Assembly: GCF_003347205.1 (NCBI RefSeq) | Contig: NZ_QQBJ01000017.1 | Span: forward strand, 62,001 to 126,000 | Reading direction: 5' to 3' | DNA: 64,000 nucleotides | From: Mycolicibacterium moriokaense | GTDB taxonomy: Bacteria > Actinomycetota > Actinomycetes > Mycobacteriales > Mycobacteriaceae | Shown here: positions 46,733 to 56,819 of the stretch, one piece after another | Position numbering within the stretch: position 1 is the first letter of the stretch | How the letters are laid out: each line of letters begins with the position of its first letter | Position numbers and translations under genes: made by a program | Notes under the pieces: generated by a model | Database searches by the model: none | What the model saw: only the letters and a program-made list of their open reading frames with translations | What the model was told of the DNA's origin: nothing

Positions 46733-48154
46733 ATGCGGTACTACTACTCCGGTGATGCGATCCGCGAAGCAGAAGCGCCGCTGTTGGCATCGCTGCCCGA
46801 TGGTGTGCTGATGCGTCGAGCGGCCAACGGGCTGGCCACCGCCATCGCCCGCGAGCTGGTGGTGCGCACCGGCGCGACCGCGGGCAGGTCGGTCTGCGCG
46901 GTCGTTGGATCGGGCGACAACGGCGGCGACGCGCTGTGGGCGGCGACCCTGCTGCGCCGCCGGGGTGCCGCCGCGGCCGCGGTGCTGCTCAACCCCGAAC
47001 GCACTCATCAGAAAGCCCTCGCGGCGTTCCGCGCGTCCGGCGGCCGGGTGGTGCAAAAAGTTCCGGCGACAACCGATCTGGTGATCGACGGCGTCGTCGG
47101 CATCTCCGGCTCCGGACCGCTGCGGCCCGCCGCAGCCGAGGTCTTCGCCGCCGTCGACGACGCGGGAATCCCGGTGGTGGCCGTCGACATCCCCAGCGGG
47201 GTCGACGTGTCCACCGGCGCGGTCACCGGCCCCGCCGTGCACGCCGCGTTGACCGTCACCTTCGGCGGCCTCAAACCCGTTCACGCACTGGGCGACTGCG
47301 GCCGTGTCGAACTCGTCGACATCGGCCTGGACCTGCCGCAGTCCGACATGCGGAGTGTCGAGGCGGCCGACGTGGCCGCGAGCTGGCCGATACCGGGCCC
47401 CAAGGACGACAAATACACCCAGGGCGTCACCGGCATCCTCGCCGGTTCGGCGACGTATCCCGGCGCCGCGGTGCTGTGCACCGGTGCCGCGGTGGCCGCC
47501 ACCTCGGGTATGGTGCGCTACGCCGGAAGTGCTGCCCAGCAAGTGCTTTCGCACTGGCCGGAGGTCATCGCGTCGCCAACCCCGGCCGCAGCGGGCCGGG
47601 TGCAGGCCTGGGCGGTCGGCCCCGGGTTGGGCACCGACGACGCCGGCGCGTCGGCGCTGTGGTTCGCACTCGACACCGACCTGCCCGTGATCGTCGACGC
47701 CGACGCGCTGACGATCCTCGCCGCGCATCCCGACCTGCTGGTCAACCGCGGCGCCCCGACGGTGCTGACCCCGCACGCGGGCGAGTTCGCCCGGCTGGCC
47801 GGATCGCCGCCCGGCGACGACCGCGTCGCCGCCACCAGGCGACTGGCCGACCAGTTCGGGGCAACCGTGCTGCTGAAGGGCAACGTCACCGTCATCGCCG
47901 AACCGGGTGGCGCCGTCTATCTCAACCACGCGGGTCAGTCCTGGGCGGCCACCGCGGGCTCCGGCGATGTGCTGTCGGGCATCATCGGCGCCCTGCTGGC
48001 GGCGGGCCTGCCCACCGGCGAGGCCGCCGCCGCGGCGGCGTTCGCGCACGCGCGCGCCGCCAACCTGGCCGCCGCCGACCCCGGGCCGCGGCCCGCGCCC
48101 ACCTCCGCGTCGCACATCCTGGCCCACGTCCGCACCGCAGTCGCCCGTCTCTAG
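46733..48154 (+). CDS. nnr: Bifunctional NAD(P)H-hydrate epimerase/ADP-dependent NAD(P)H-hydrate dehydratase
   Basis: A 473-aa fusion. The N-terminal YjeF-N epimerase (about 1-210) has VVGSGDNGGDALWAATLLRR and TDLVIDGVVGISGSGPL. The C-terminal carbohydrate-kinase-like dehydratase (about 225-473) has LTPHAGEFARLAG and the ATAGSGDVLSGIIGALLAAG motif. Together they repair damaged nicotinamide cofactors. It sits between glmS and gadB as in other mycobacteria. Confidence 0.95.
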   Translation: MRYYYSGDAIREAEAPLLASLPDGVLMRRAANGLATAIARELVVRTGATAGRSVCAVVGSGDNGGDALWAATLLRRRGAAAAAVLLNPERTHQKALAAFRASGGRVVQKVPATTDLVIDGVVGISGSGPLRPAAAEVFAAVDDAGIPVVAVDIPSGVDVSTGAVTGPAVHAALTVTFGGLKPVHALGDCGRVELVDIGLDLPQSDMRSVEAADVAASWPIPGPKDDKYTQGVTGILAGSATYPGAAVLCTGAAVAATSGMVRYAGSAAQQVLSHWPEVIASPTPAAAGRVQAWAVGPGLGTDDAGASALWFALDTDLPVIVDADALTILAAHPDLLVNRGAPTVLTPHAGEFARLAGSPPGDDRVAATRRLADQFGATVLLKGNVTVIAEPGGAVYLNHAGQSWAATAGSGDVLSGIIGALLAAGLPTGEAAAAAAFAHARAANLAAADPGPRPAPTSASHILAHVRTAVARL

Positions 48155-48174
48155 CAGTCACGAAAGGACTTCGC

Positions 48175-49557
48175 ATGCCCCCCACGCGTTCCTACGGTCC
48201 GCAGATCGCACCGGCCTACACGGGGCGAATGTCCATGGCGCCGGTGCCGTCGCTGCGGATGCCGGACGAGTCGATGAACCCCGACGCCGCCTACCGGTTC
48301 ATCCACGACGAGCTGATGCTCGACGGCAGCTCCCGGCTGAACCTGGCGACGTTCGTGACGACGTGGATGGATCCGCAGGCCGAGAAGCTGATGGCCGAGA
48401 CGTTCGACAAGAACATGATCGACAAGGACGAGTATCCGGCCACCGCCGCGATCGAGTCCCGCTGCGTGTGCATGGTCGCCGACCTGTTCCATGCCGAGGG
48501 ACTGCGCGATGACGACCCGTCCAGTGCGACAGGGGTTTCCACGATCGGGTCCAGCGAGGCCGTGATGCTGGCCGGGCTCGCGATGAGCTGGCGCTGGCGC
48601 GCCAAGGCGGGTAAGGACTGGCGGCAGCGCAGGCCGAATCTGGTGATGGGATCCAACGTTCAGGTGGTGTGGGAGAAGTTCTGCCGCTACTTCGACGTCG
48701 AGCCGCGGTACCTGCCGATGGAGAAGGGGCGCTACGTCATCACCCCCGAGCAGGTGCTGGAGAACGTCGACGAGGACACCATCGGCGTGGTCGCGATCCT
48801 AGGCACCACGTTCACCGGCGAACTCGAGCCGATCGCCGAGATCTGCACTGCGCTGGACAAACTCGCGGCCGACGGCGGAGTCGACGTCCCCGTGCACGTC
48901 GACGCGGCGAGCGGCGGCTTCGTCGTGCCGTTCCTGCACCCCGACCTGATCTGGGACTTCCGGCTGCCGCGGGTGGTGTCCATCAACGTCAGCGGCCACA
49001 AGTACGGCCTGACCTATCCCGGCATCGGCTTCGTCGTGTGGCGCAGCGCCGAGCACCTGCCCGACGACCTCGTCTTCCGGGTCAACTACCTCGGCGGCGA
49101 CATGCCGACGTTCACACTGAACTTCTCGCGGCCCGGCAACCAGGTCGTCGGCCAGTACTACAACTTCCTGCGCCTCGGGCGGGAGGGCTACGCGCAGGTG
49201 ATGGGCTCGCTGTCGCAGACGGCGCGGTGGCTCGGAGACGAACTGCGCGACAGCGAGCACTTCGAGCTGATCTCCGACGGGTCGGCGATCCCGGTGGTCA
49301 GCTTCCGGCTGAAGGGCAAGCCCGGCTACACGGAGTTCGACGTGTCGCACGCGTTGCGGTCCTACGGCTGGCAGGTGCCCGCCTACACGATGCCGGAGAA
49401 CGCCACCGACATCGCGGTGCTGCGCATCGTGGTGCGCGAGGGCTTCTCGATGGACCTGGCCCGGGCGCTGCACGACGACATGGCCGTGTCGCTGCAGCAT
49501 CTCGACGAGCTCAAGCCGGGCGGGCACTTCGACGAGCTACAGCCGTTCGCGCACTGA
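48175..49557 (+). CDS. gadB: Glutamate decarboxylase
   Basis: A 460-aa group II PLP-dependent decarboxylase. The PLP lysine is Lys276 in SINVSGHKYGL, with the HVDAASGGFVVPF aspartate upstream and TIGSSEAVMLAGLAM near residue 120. It converts glutamate to GABA and CO2. The ATG at 48175 has GAAAGGA upstream and gives the family N-terminus; earlier in-frame codons belong to a shadow of nnr. Confidence 0.95.
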   Translation: MPPTRSYGPQIAPAYTGRMSMAPVPSLRMPDESMNPDAAYRFIHDELMLDGSSRLNLATFVTTWMDPQAEKLMAETFDKNMIDKDEYPATAAIESRCVCMVADLFHAEGLRDDDPSSATGVSTIGSSEAVMLAGLAMSWRWRAKAGKDWRQRRPNLVMGSNVQVVWEKFCRYFDVEPRYLPMEKGRYVITPEQVLENVDEDTIGVVAILGTTFTGELEPIAEICTALDKLAADGGVDVPVHVDAASGGFVVPFLHPDLIWDFRLPRVVSINVSGHKYGLTYPGIGFVVWRSAEHLPDDLVFRVNYLGGDMPTFTLNFSRPGNQVVGQYYNFLRLGREGYAQVMGSLSQTARWLGDELRDSEHFELISDGSAIPVVSFRLKGKPGYTEFDVSHALRSYGWQVPAYTMPENATDIAVLRIVVREGFSMDLARALHDDMAVSLQHLDELKPGGHFDELQPFAH

Positions 49558-49569
49558 CGGGGCGCCGCT

Positions 49570-51348
49570 GTGACAGACCCGCGAGTGGACTTCGACGTCG
49601 ACGCTCTGCGGGAGCGCTACGCCCGTGAGCGCGACCGGCGGCTGCGCCCCGACGGCATCGCGCAGTACGTCGAGATCGTCGGGCCGTTCGCCGATTTCGC
49701 CAAGGACCCATGGTGCGAACCGGATTTCAGCCGGGCGCCGCGCCGCGACGACGTCGACGTCGCGATCATCGGCGCGGGGTTCGGCGGGCTGCTCACCGGC
49801 GCGCGGCTGCGGGAGTTGGGCGTGCAGAGCATCCGGCTGATCGACAAGGCGGCCGACGTCGGCGGCACCTGGTACTGGAACCGCTACCCGGGCATCGCGT
49901 GCGACGTGGAGTCCTACGTCTACATGCCGCTGCTCGAGGAACTCGGCTACGTCCCCACCGAGAAGTACGCCAAAGGCGACGAGATCTTCGCGCACTGCCG
50001 GCGCATCGCCGAGCACTACGACCTGTACCGCGACGCCTGCCTGCAGACCGAGGTGACCGAACTGCATTGGGACGACGAGGCTTCACGTTGGGTCATCGCC
50101 ACCAACCACGGCGACGTGATCCGGGCTCGCTTCGTCTCCATGGCCAACGGGTATCTGCAGAAGCCGAAACTGCCTGGCATCGAAGGGATCACGGACTTCC
50201 GCGGGCACGCGTTCCACACCAGCCGATGGGATTACGGCTACACCGGTCGCGATCTGGCCGGGCTGGCGGACAAGCGGGTCGGGATCATCGGCACCGGCGC
50301 GACCGCGATCCAGTGTGTTCCGCACCTGGGCCGTTCGGCGGGGCAGTTGTTCGTGTTCCAGCGCACCCCGTCGACGGTGGACGTGCGCGGCAACCGTCCC
50401 ACCGACCCGCAGTGGGCGGCCGATCTGCAGGCCGGCTGGCAGCGCAGGCGCATCGAGAACTTCCAACTGCTCACCGCGGGCGGCGACGCCGACGAGGACC
50501 TGGTGAACGACGCCTGGACCAGCATCGTCAAGAAGCTGTTCGTGATGCGGCAGCGCAGTGTCGCCGGGATGTCGGACGAAGACCGTTTGCGTGCAGTCGA
50601 ACTGGCCGACTTCGCCAAGATGGAGGAGATCCGCGCCCGCGTCGATTCGATCGTCACCGACCGCTCCACCGCCGACGGGCTCAAGCCGTGGTACGGCTAC
50701 TTCTGCAAGCGGCCGTGCTTCCACGACGACTATCTGCAGACGTTCAACCGCGACAACGTGACGCTGGTCGACACCCGCGGTCTGGGCGTCGAACGGATCA
50801 CCGCACGCGGCGTCGTCGTCGACGGCGTCGAGTACCCGGTCGACTGCCTGATCTTCGCGACGGGGTTCGAGGTCGGCACCGACTACTGCCGGCGCACCGG
50901 GTTCGATCTGGTGGGGCGCGACGGGCTGACGCTGACCGAGAAGTGGCTCGACGGAGTTCACACGCTGCACGGCATCGGCGTGCGCGGCTTCCCGAACTGC
51001 TTCGTGCTCAGCATCGCCCAGTCGGGATTCACCGTGAACTTCCCCTACCTGCTCGACGTGCAGGCCACCCATGCCGCATGGCTGATCGCGTGGGCCCTGG
51101 ACAACGGGGTCGATCAACTCGAGGCGGCCGAGACGGCCGAAAAAGCCTGGGTGGATACCGTGGTCGAGCGCTCGGCCGCGAGTGCGGACAGGGCGAAGGC
51201 GTGCACGCCCGGCTACTACAACCGCGAGGGCCAGGCGAACGCGACGACCCGCCAGGGCAGCTTCTTCTACGGCACCCCAACCGAATACGCCGACATCCTC
51301 GCCGCGTCGAGGGCCGACGGCGCACCGGAGGGATACGAGACGTCGTGA
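49570..51348 (+). CDS. Baeyer-Villiger-type flavin monooxygenase (first of a coupled pair)
   Basis: A 592-aa class B flavoprotein. The FAD motif is VAIIGAGFGGLLTGARLREL (about residue 60). The BVMO fingerprint FRGHAFHTSRWD is followed by the NADP motif VGIIGTGATAIQ. About 60 N-terminal residues precede the Rossmann fold, as in cyclopentadecanone- or phenylacetone-type enzymes. It should insert oxygen next to a ketone, making an ester or lactone; the ketone is unknown. The GTG start is 12 nt after gadB. It overlaps the next monooxygenase gene by GTGA. Confidence 0.92.
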   Translation: MTDPRVDFDVDALRERYARERDRRLRPDGIAQYVEIVGPFADFAKDPWCEPDFSRAPRRDDVDVAIIGAGFGGLLTGARLRELGVQSIRLIDKAADVGGTWYWNRYPGIACDVESYVYMPLLEELGYVPTEKYAKGDEIFAHCRRIAEHYDLYRDACLQTEVTELHWDDEASRWVIATNHGDVIRARFVSMANGYLQKPKLPGIEGITDFRGHAFHTSRWDYGYTGRDLAGLADKRVGIIGTGATAIQCVPHLGRSAGQLFVFQRTPSTVDVRGNRPTDPQWAADLQAGWQRRRIENFQLLTAGGDADEDLVNDAWTSIVKKLFVMRQRSVAGMSDEDRLRAVELADFAKMEEIRARVDSIVTDRSTADGLKPWYGYFCKRPCFHDDYLQTFNRDNVTLVDTRGLGVERITARGVVVDGVEYPVDCLIFATGFEVGTDYCRRTGFDLVGRDGLTLTEKWLDGVHTLHGIGVRGFPNCFVLSIAQSGFTVNFPYLLDVQATHAAWLIAWALDNGVDQLEAAETAEKAWVDTVVERSAASADRAKACTPGYYNREGQANATTRQGSFFYGTPTEYADILAASRADGAPEGYETS

Positions 51349-52844
51349 GGCCGCGTCGCTATCTGGCCGGGCGACTCACGGCGCGCACCCGTCGTCGCCC
51401 GTCGCCGCGAGTGGCGATCATCGGGGCCGGCTTCGGTGGGCTGGCCGCGGCGGTAGCCCTGCGGCGCAGGGGAATCGACGATCTGCTCATCATCGAACGC
51501 GCCGACGGCGTCGGCGGCACGTGGCGGCGCAACATCTACCCGGGCGCGGCATGTGACATCCAGAGCCACCTGTACTCGTTCTCGTTCGCCCCGAACCGGG
51601 CGTGGTCGCGCACGTACGCCTATCAGCCGGAGATCCTGGACTATCTGGAATCGGTCGCCGACAACTTCGACCTGCGCAGACACCTGATGCTCGACACCGC
51701 GGTGAACAGCATGCGCTGGCACGCCGACACCTCGCAGTGGGAATTGAGCCTGGACGGCGGAGCGGCGATCGTGGCCGATGTCGTGGTCAGCGCCGTCGGG
51801 CTGTTCGGCTCCGTCCGGTATCCCGACATCGACGGCCTCACGGACTTCACCGGGATCCTGATGCACACCGCGCAGTGGGACGACGCCGTCGACCTCAGCG
51901 GCAAGCGGGTCGCGGTGATCGGTACCGGCGCCAGCGGCGTGCAGGTGGTGCCCGAACTGGCCGACATCGCAGGCGAATTGACGGTCTTTCAGCGCACGCC
52001 GCCGTGGATGGTGCCGAAGGAGGACCGCCCGTACAGCGCGGACGAGCTGTCCAGGTACCGCAGGCTGCCGTGGGCGTCGTGGCGGGAGCGGTGGCGGTTG
52101 TGGAAGACGCAGCACGACAACACCGCGTTGACGCCCGACCACCCGCGGCTGACCGCCGTGCAGAAGCTCTCCGAGGGGTTTCTCCGCAAGTACGTCGACG
52201 ACGAGCGGTTGCGCGACGCCCTCACCCCCCGATACCCCTTCCGCTGCAAGCGCGTGCTGCTCGGCGAGAAGTACTACACGGCGCTGCAGCGCGACCATGT
52301 CAGGCTCGTCGCCGAGCCCATCGGCCGAGTCACCGACGCGGCGATCGTCACCGCCGACGGGACGGCCGTCGAGGTCGACGTCATCGTGCTGGCGACCGGC
52401 TTCGAAACCAGCAGTTACCTGTCCGGGCTGGACGTCGTCGGAGTCGACGGTGAAAGCCTGCACGAGCGTTGGGGTTGCGACCCGCGGGCATACCTGGGCG
52501 TCGCCGTCAGCGGCTTCCCGAACTTCTTCATGCTGTACGGCCCGAACACCAATCAGGGGGCGAACTCGATCATCTACATCCTGGAGGCCGGTGCCCGGCT
52601 GGTCGCCAGCGCGGTGAGCCGGCTGGCGCGTCGCGGCGGCGTCGTCGACGTCCACCCGGAGGTCGAGCGACAATTCAACGATCGGATCTCCTCGGAGCTG
52701 GAGCAGACGATCTGGAGGCAGTGCGACAGCTACTACCGGTCGCCGTCGGGTCGCATCGTCACGCAGTGGCCGCATTCCGAACTCGACTACGCGAAGGCGA
52801 CGTGGCGATTGAGATCGCGCGACTGGGTGCACGGCCACGCTTAG
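51345..52844 (+). CDS. Baeyer-Villiger-type flavin monooxygenase (second of a coupled pair)
   Basis: A 499-aa protein starting VRPRRYLAGRLTARTRRRPS, with VAIIGAGFGGLAAAVALRRR, the fingerprint FTGILMHTAQWDD and NADP motif VAVIGTGASGVQVV. It is shorter than its partner and of a different subgroup (EtaA/FMO-like), so the pair is not a recent duplication. The GTG start overlaps the first gene by GTGA, so both are made together. A 22-bp imperfect inverted repeat follows the stop. Confidence 0.92.
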   Translation: MRPRRYLAGRLTARTRRRPSPRVAIIGAGFGGLAAAVALRRRGIDDLLIIERADGVGGTWRRNIYPGAACDIQSHLYSFSFAPNRAWSRTYAYQPEILDYLESVADNFDLRRHLMLDTAVNSMRWHADTSQWELSLDGGAAIVADVVVSAVGLFGSVRYPDIDGLTDFTGILMHTAQWDDAVDLSGKRVAVIGTGASGVQVVPELADIAGELTVFQRTPPWMVPKEDRPYSADELSRYRRLPWASWRERWRLWKTQHDNTALTPDHPRLTAVQKLSEGFLRKYVDDERLRDALTPRYPFRCKRVLLGEKYYTALQRDHVRLVAEPIGRVTDAAIVTADGTAVEVDVIVLATGFETSSYLSGLDVVGVDGESLHERWGCDPRAYLGVAVSGFPNFFMLYGPNTNQGANSIIYILEAGARLVASAVSRLARRGGVVDVHPEVERQFNDRISSELEQTIWRQCDSYYRSPSGRIVTQWPHSELDYAKATWRLRSRDWVHGHA

Positions 52845-52870
52845 TCCGGGCAACTGGCGTCGCCCCCTAC

Positions 52871-52930
52871 ATCGAGTCTGCAGACAGATCGCAATCTGAG
52901 GCGATATCGCGATCTGTCTGCAGTTTCGAT
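52871..52930. repeat. Long inverted repeat between the monooxygenase pair and alr
   Basis: The perfect 15-bp arms CTGCAGACAGATCGC (52878-52892) and GCGATCTGTCTGCAG (52909-52923) extend outward through ATCGA/TCGAT with one wobble and one mismatch to about 22 bp per arm; the loop is 16 nt. No T-run follows. It could be the operon terminator, an operator, or a small mobile repeat. Confidence 0.7.
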
Positions 52931-52967
52931 GGACAACGGGGCGTCTGGGACAATCAGCGAAGGTGAC

Positions 52968-54158
52968 ATGACCATGCCGACGACCGAACTGACGACCTCC
53001 CTGACGCCGGGCGCGAACGCCGAGGCGGTGGTGGACCTCGCCGCGATCGGCGACAACATCCGCCTGCTGCGCGAACTCGCAGGCTCGGCGCAGGTGATGG
53101 CCGTCGTCAAGGCCGACGGCTACGGCCACGGCGCCCCCCAGGTCGCGCGGGCGGCGCTGGTGGCGGGTGCCGCGGAGATCGGCGTCGCCACCATCCCCGA
53201 GGCGCTGGCGCTGCGCCGCGACGGCATCACCGCTCCGCTGCTCTCCTGGCTGCATCCGCCGGGCACCGACTTCGCGCCCGCGCTGAAGGCCGGCATCCAG
53301 ATAGCGGTGTCGTCGCACCGGCAGGTGCAGGAGGTGCTGGCCGCCGCCAAGCTCACCGGCATCACCCCCGATCTGACCGTCAAGGTCGACACTGGGCTGA
53401 ACCGAAACGGCGTCAGCGCGGCCGAGTACCCGGCGCTGCTCACCACGCTGGCGCGGGCCGTCTCCGCCGAGGCGGTCCGGCCGCGCGGCATCATGTCGCA
53501 TCTGGCGTGCGGGGACGAGCCGGACAACCCCGTCAACGACCAGCAGGCGCGACGGCTGACCGAGATGCGTGAGCAGGCGCGAAGCCAGGGGGTGCACTTC
53601 GAGGTCGCGCACCTGTCGAACTCGCCTGCCGCCATGACGCGTCCCGATCTCGGGTTCGACCTGGTTCGCCCCGGAATCGCGGTGTACGGCCTGAGCCCGA
53701 TCCCGCAGCGCGGCGACATGGGGCTGCGGCCGGCGATGACGCTCAAGTGCCCGGTCGCGCTGGTGAGGCGGGTGCGCGCGGGTGACGGGGTGTCCTACGG
53801 GCACACCTGGGTCGCCGACCGCGACACCACGCTCGCGCTGCTGCCGGTCGGTTACGCCGACGGTGTGTTCCGCCCCTTGAGCGGACGGATGAGCGTGCTG
53901 ATCAACGGCAGGCTGCGGCCCAACGTCGGGCGAATCTGCATGGACCAGTTCGTCGTCGACCTCGGCCCAGACGCGGACGATGTCAGCGACGGCGACGAGG
54001 CCATCCTGTTCGGTCCGGGCACCAACGGTGAACCCACCGCGCAGGATTGGGCCGACGTGCTGGGCACCATCAACTACGAGGTCGCCACCAGTCCGCGAGG
54101 CCGGGTCGTCAGGACATACCTGCACACCCCGGCAGAAGGCGCGGCCGGTGAGCGATAG
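52968..54158 (+). CDS. alr: Alanine racemase
   Basis: A 396-aa fold-type III PLP enzyme making D-alanine for peptidoglycan. PLP Lys48 is in [12 protein letters not shown], and the second catalytic Tyr is in [24 protein letters not shown] and [13 protein letters not shown] are conserved segments. The ATG at 52968 has GAAGG in front; a longer frame from 52929 would extend into the inverted repeat. It begins the chain alr-hydrolase-tsaE-tsaB-rimI-tsaD. Confidence 0.96.
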   Translation: MTMPTTELTTSLTPGANAEAVVDLAAIGDNIRLLRELAGSAQVMAVVKADGYGHGAPQVARAALVAGAAEIGVATIPEALALRRDGITAPLLSWLHPPGTDFAPALKAGIQIAVSSHRQVQEVLAAAKLTGITPDLTVKVDTGLNRNGVSAAEYPALLTTLARAVSAEAVRPRGIMSHLACGDEPDNPVNDQQARRLTEMREQARSQGVHFEVAHLSNSPAAMTRPDLGFDLVRPGIAVYGLSPIPQRGDMGLRPAMTLKCPVALVRRVRAGDGVSYGHTWVADRDTTLALLPVGYADGVFRPLSGRMSVLINGRLRPNVGRICMDQFVVDLGPDADDVSDGDEAILFGPGTNGEPTAQDWADVLGTINYEVATSPRGRVVRTYLHTPAEGAAGER

Positions 54159-55266
54159 CGACCCGAAGCGGCTGCGGCGCAGGACCAATGCCGGCCTGCT
54201 GGCGGGTGCGGCCGGAGTGGCGGCGGTCGGCACCCTGGCCGGTGTGTCTGTCGCGCGATCGATGACCAGGCGCACCACCAGCGACGACCTCCACGAGGGC
54301 GAGGATTTCGAGCTGCTCGACGCCGACCGCAGTTCGGTGGTGACCACACCCGACGGTGTTGACCTCGCCGTCCGCGAGGTCGGGCCGGTGGATGCGCCGC
54401 TGACGGTGGTGTTCTCGCACGGATTCTGTCTGCGCATGGGCGCGTTCTACTTTCAGCGCGCGCGGCTGGAACAGCAGTGGGGCATACAGGTGCGGATGGT
54501 GTTCTACGACCAGCGCGGGCACGGCCAGTCGGCGCAGGCGTCGCCGGACACCTACTCGATCGAGCAACTCGGCAAGGACCTGCAGACCGTGCTCGCGGTG
54601 ACGGCCCCGACCGGGCCCGTGGTGCTCGTCGGGCACTCGATGGGTGGCATGACGGTGCTGTCCCATGCCCGGCAGTTCCCGCACAGCTATCCCACCCGCA
54701 TCGTCGGCGCGGCGCTGATCTCCTCGGCCGCCGAGGGGGTCGCGCGGTCACCGGTGGGGGAGATCCTGAAAAACCCTGTGTTGGAAGCGGTCCGATTCGC
54801 GGTGCGCTACGCGCCGAAGACCGTGCACCGAACCAGGGGCGCGGCCAAGTCGGTGATCGCGCCGATCCTGCGCGCCGCGTCCTACGGCGACGAAGAAGTC
54901 AGCCCGAGCGTCGTCGCGTTCTCCGAGAAGATGATGCACGACACCCCGATCGCCACCGTCGTGGAGTTCCTGCACGCATTGGAGGTGCACGACGAGGACG
55001 CGGGTCTGCACACCCTGGCCAGGGTGCCGACGCTAATCGCGTGCGGCGACCGCGACCTCATCACGCCCGTCGAGCACTCCGAGCGGATGGCCGCCGCCCT
55101 GCCGAAGTGCGAGCTGGTGATCGTCGGCGGCGCAGGGCATCTGGTGCAGCTGGAGCAGCCGGAGGCGATCGACGACGCGCTGGTGCGACTGGTCGAGCGC
55201 GCCACTCCGTCCAAACTCGTCGCGATGACGCGGCGGCTGCGCGAGCGGGCCCGAGGCCATGGCTGA
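54148..55266 (+). CDS. Alpha/beta hydrolase, probably membrane-anchored
   Basis: A 372-aa product from a GTG overlapping the alr 3' end by 11 nt. The N-terminus has a positively charged stretch ([10 protein letters not shown]) and a hydrophobic segment ([20 protein letters not shown]), a likely anchor. The hydrolase core has [16 protein letters not shown], the elbow [13 protein letters not shown], the acid in [10 protein letters not shown] and the base in [10 protein letters not shown]. The triad is intact; the substrate is unknown. It overlaps tsaE by 8 nt. Confidence 0.9.
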   Translation: MSDSDPKRLRRRTNAGLLAGAAGVAAVGTLAGVSVARSMTRRTTSDDLHEGEDFELLDADRSSVVTTPDGVDLAVREVGPVDAPLTVVFSHGFCLRMGAFYFQRARLEQQWGIQVRMVFYDQRGHGQSAQASPDTYSIEQLGKDLQTVLAVTAPTGPVVLVGHSMGGMTVLSHARQFPHSYPTRIVGAALISSAAEGVARSPVGEILKNPVLEAVRFAVRYAPKTVHRTRGAAKSVIAPILRAASYGDEEVSPSVVAFSEKMMHDTPIATVVEFLHALEVHDEDAGLHTLARVPTLIACGDRDLITPVEHSERMAAALPKCELVIVGGAGHLVQLEQPEAIDDALVRLVERATPSKLVAMTRRLRERARGHG

Positions 55267-55726
55267 CCGGCCGTCCGGATCCGCGGAGCTGCCGACCCCG
55301 GAGGACACCATGGCGCTGGGTGCCACGCTGGGCAGGCATCTGCGCGCCGGTGACGTGGTGGTGCTGTCGGGGCCCCTGGGCGCAGGAAAAACAGTGCTGG
55401 CCAAAGGCATCGCGGAAGCGATGGACGTCGAGGGGCCCGTGACGTCGCCGACGTTCGTGCTGGCCCGCGTGCACCCGGCGCGGCGGCCGGGGGCGCCGAC
55501 GATGGTGCACGTCGACATGTACCGGCTGCTGGATCACGCCGGCGCCGACCTGCTCGGCGAACTCGACTCACTGGATCTCGACACCGACCTCGACGACGCC
55601 GTCGTGGTGGTCGAGTGGGGCGAGGGGATCGTGGAGCGGCTCTCGGAGCGCCACCTCGACATCCGCCTCGAGCGCGCATCGGACACCGAAGTGCGCACGG
55701 CGATCTGGCGGTGGAGCCGGCCGTGA
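55259..55726 (+). CDS. tsaE: tRNA t6A biosynthesis ATPase TsaE
   Basis: A 155-aa P-loop protein with VVVLSGPLGAGKTVLAKGIA and the family segments VTSPTFVLARVHPARR and MVHVDMYRLLD. It works with TsaB and TsaD in adding threonylcarbamoyl to A37 of ANN-decoding tRNAs. It overlaps both neighbours (8 nt upstream, 4 nt with tsaB). Confidence 0.95.
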   Translation: MADRPSGSAELPTPEDTMALGATLGRHLRAGDVVVLSGPLGAGKTVLAKGIAEAMDVEGPVTSPTFVLARVHPARRPGAPTMVHVDMYRLLDHAGADLLGELDSLDLDTDLDDAVVVVEWGEGIVERLSERHLDIRLERASDTEVRTAIWRWSRP

Positions 55727-56361
55727 CCGATCTGGTGCTGACGATCGACACCGCGACACCCGCCGTCGCCGCCGGACTGGTGCGCCGCGACGGCGACGGC
55801 ATCGACGTGCTCGCTGAGCGGGTGACCGTCGACGCTCGCGCGCACGCCGAACAACTGACGCCCAATGTGCTTGCGGCCCTTGCCGAAGCGTCCGCGTCGG
55901 TGACCGATCTGAGCGCCGTCGTGGTTGGCTGCGGCCCCGGCCCGTTCACGGGCCTGCGCGTCGGCATGGCCACCGCGGCCGCCTACGGGCAGGCCCTCGG
56001 CATCCCGGTGTACGGCGTGTGCAGCCTCGACGCGATCGGCGTCGACACGGCCGGAGAGGTGCTGGTGGTCACCGACGCCCGCCGCCGAGAGGTCTACTGG
56101 GCGCGCTACCGCGACGGCCTGCGCATCGACGGCCCCGCCGTCAACGCACCGACCGATGTGCCGACAGACGTTGCCGCGGTTGCGGGTTCGCCCGAGCACG
56201 CGGCGCTGTTCGCGCTGCCCCGCCAGCCCGCGGTCTATCCGACGGCATCGGGGTTGGTGCGTGTGGTGGACTGGGCTCAGCCGCCGCAGCCACTGGTCCC
56301 GCTGTACCTGCGCCGTCCGGACGCGAAGCCGCTGCCCGCCGCGCCGGGGGCGGCATCATGA
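55723..56361 (+). CDS. tsaB: tRNA t6A biosynthesis protein TsaB
   Basis: A 212-aa ASKHA-fold protein, starting VTDLVLTIDTATPAVAAGLV and containing VVVGCGPGPFTGLRVGMATA. It is the dimerisation partner and activator of TsaD. The GTG start overlaps tsaE by GTGA; an earlier in-frame start would read through tsaE and is excluded. Confidence 0.95.
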   Translation: MTDLVLTIDTATPAVAAGLVRRDGDGIDVLAERVTVDARAHAEQLTPNVLAALAEASASVTDLSAVVVGCGPGPFTGLRVGMATAAAYGQALGIPVYGVCSLDAIGVDTAGEVLVVTDARRREVYWARYRDGLRIDGPAVNAPTDVPTDVAAVAGSPEHAALFALPRQPAVYPTASGLVRVVDWAQPPQPLVPLYLRRPDAKPLPAAPGAAS

Positions 56362-56819
56362 CGGTCAGCTATGGCGCGCTCGCCCCGGGTGACGCCACTC
56401 GGTGCGCTGAACTGGAGGCCCAGCTGTTCGACGGCGACGATCCTTGGCCTGCAGCGGCTTTCGTCCGTGAGCTCGCCGCGCCGCACATCCACTACGTCGC
56501 CGCGCGCACCGAGGACAAGCTGGTGGGCTACGGCGGCATCGCGAGGCTGGGCCGAAAGCCGCCCTACGAGTACGAGATCCACACCATCGGAGTCGATCCG
56601 AACTACCAGGGTCAGGGCATCGGAAGGCAGATGCTGAACCGGCTGCTGGACGTCGCCGCCGACGATACGGTCTATCTCGAGGTGCGCACCGACAACGCGC
56701 CCGCGATCGCCATGTACTCCAGCGCCGGCTTCGTCAACATCGGCGTGCGCAAGCGGTACTACCGGATCAGCGGCGCGGACGCCTACACCATGCAACGCCC
56801 CGCACGAGGAGGCTCGTGA
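56358..56819 (+). CDS. rimI: Ribosomal protein S18-alanine N-acetyltransferase-like GNAT enzyme
   Basis: A 153-aa GNAT acetyltransferase with the acetyl-CoA loop [17 protein letters not shown] and conserved [28 protein letters not shown]. RimI acetylates N-terminal residues; mycobacterial RimI may have a broader range than S18. It is coupled by ATGA to tsaB and by GTGA to tsaD, the classic tsaB-rimI-tsaD order. Confidence 0.92.
   Translation: MTVSYGALAPGDATRCAELEAQLFDGDDPWPAAAFVRELAAPHIHYVAARTEDKLVGYGGIARLGRKPPYEYEIHTIGVDPNYQGQGIGRQMLNRLLDVAADDTVYLEVRTDNAPAIAMYSSAGFVNIGVRKRYYRISGADAYTMQRPARGGS

Noticed and set aside
51267-54437. 1056-aa open frame antisense to the second monooxygenase, alr and the hydrolase
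   Set aside because: It covers three well-supported plus-strand genes and the inverted repeat; the composition is that of a GC-rich shadow frame.
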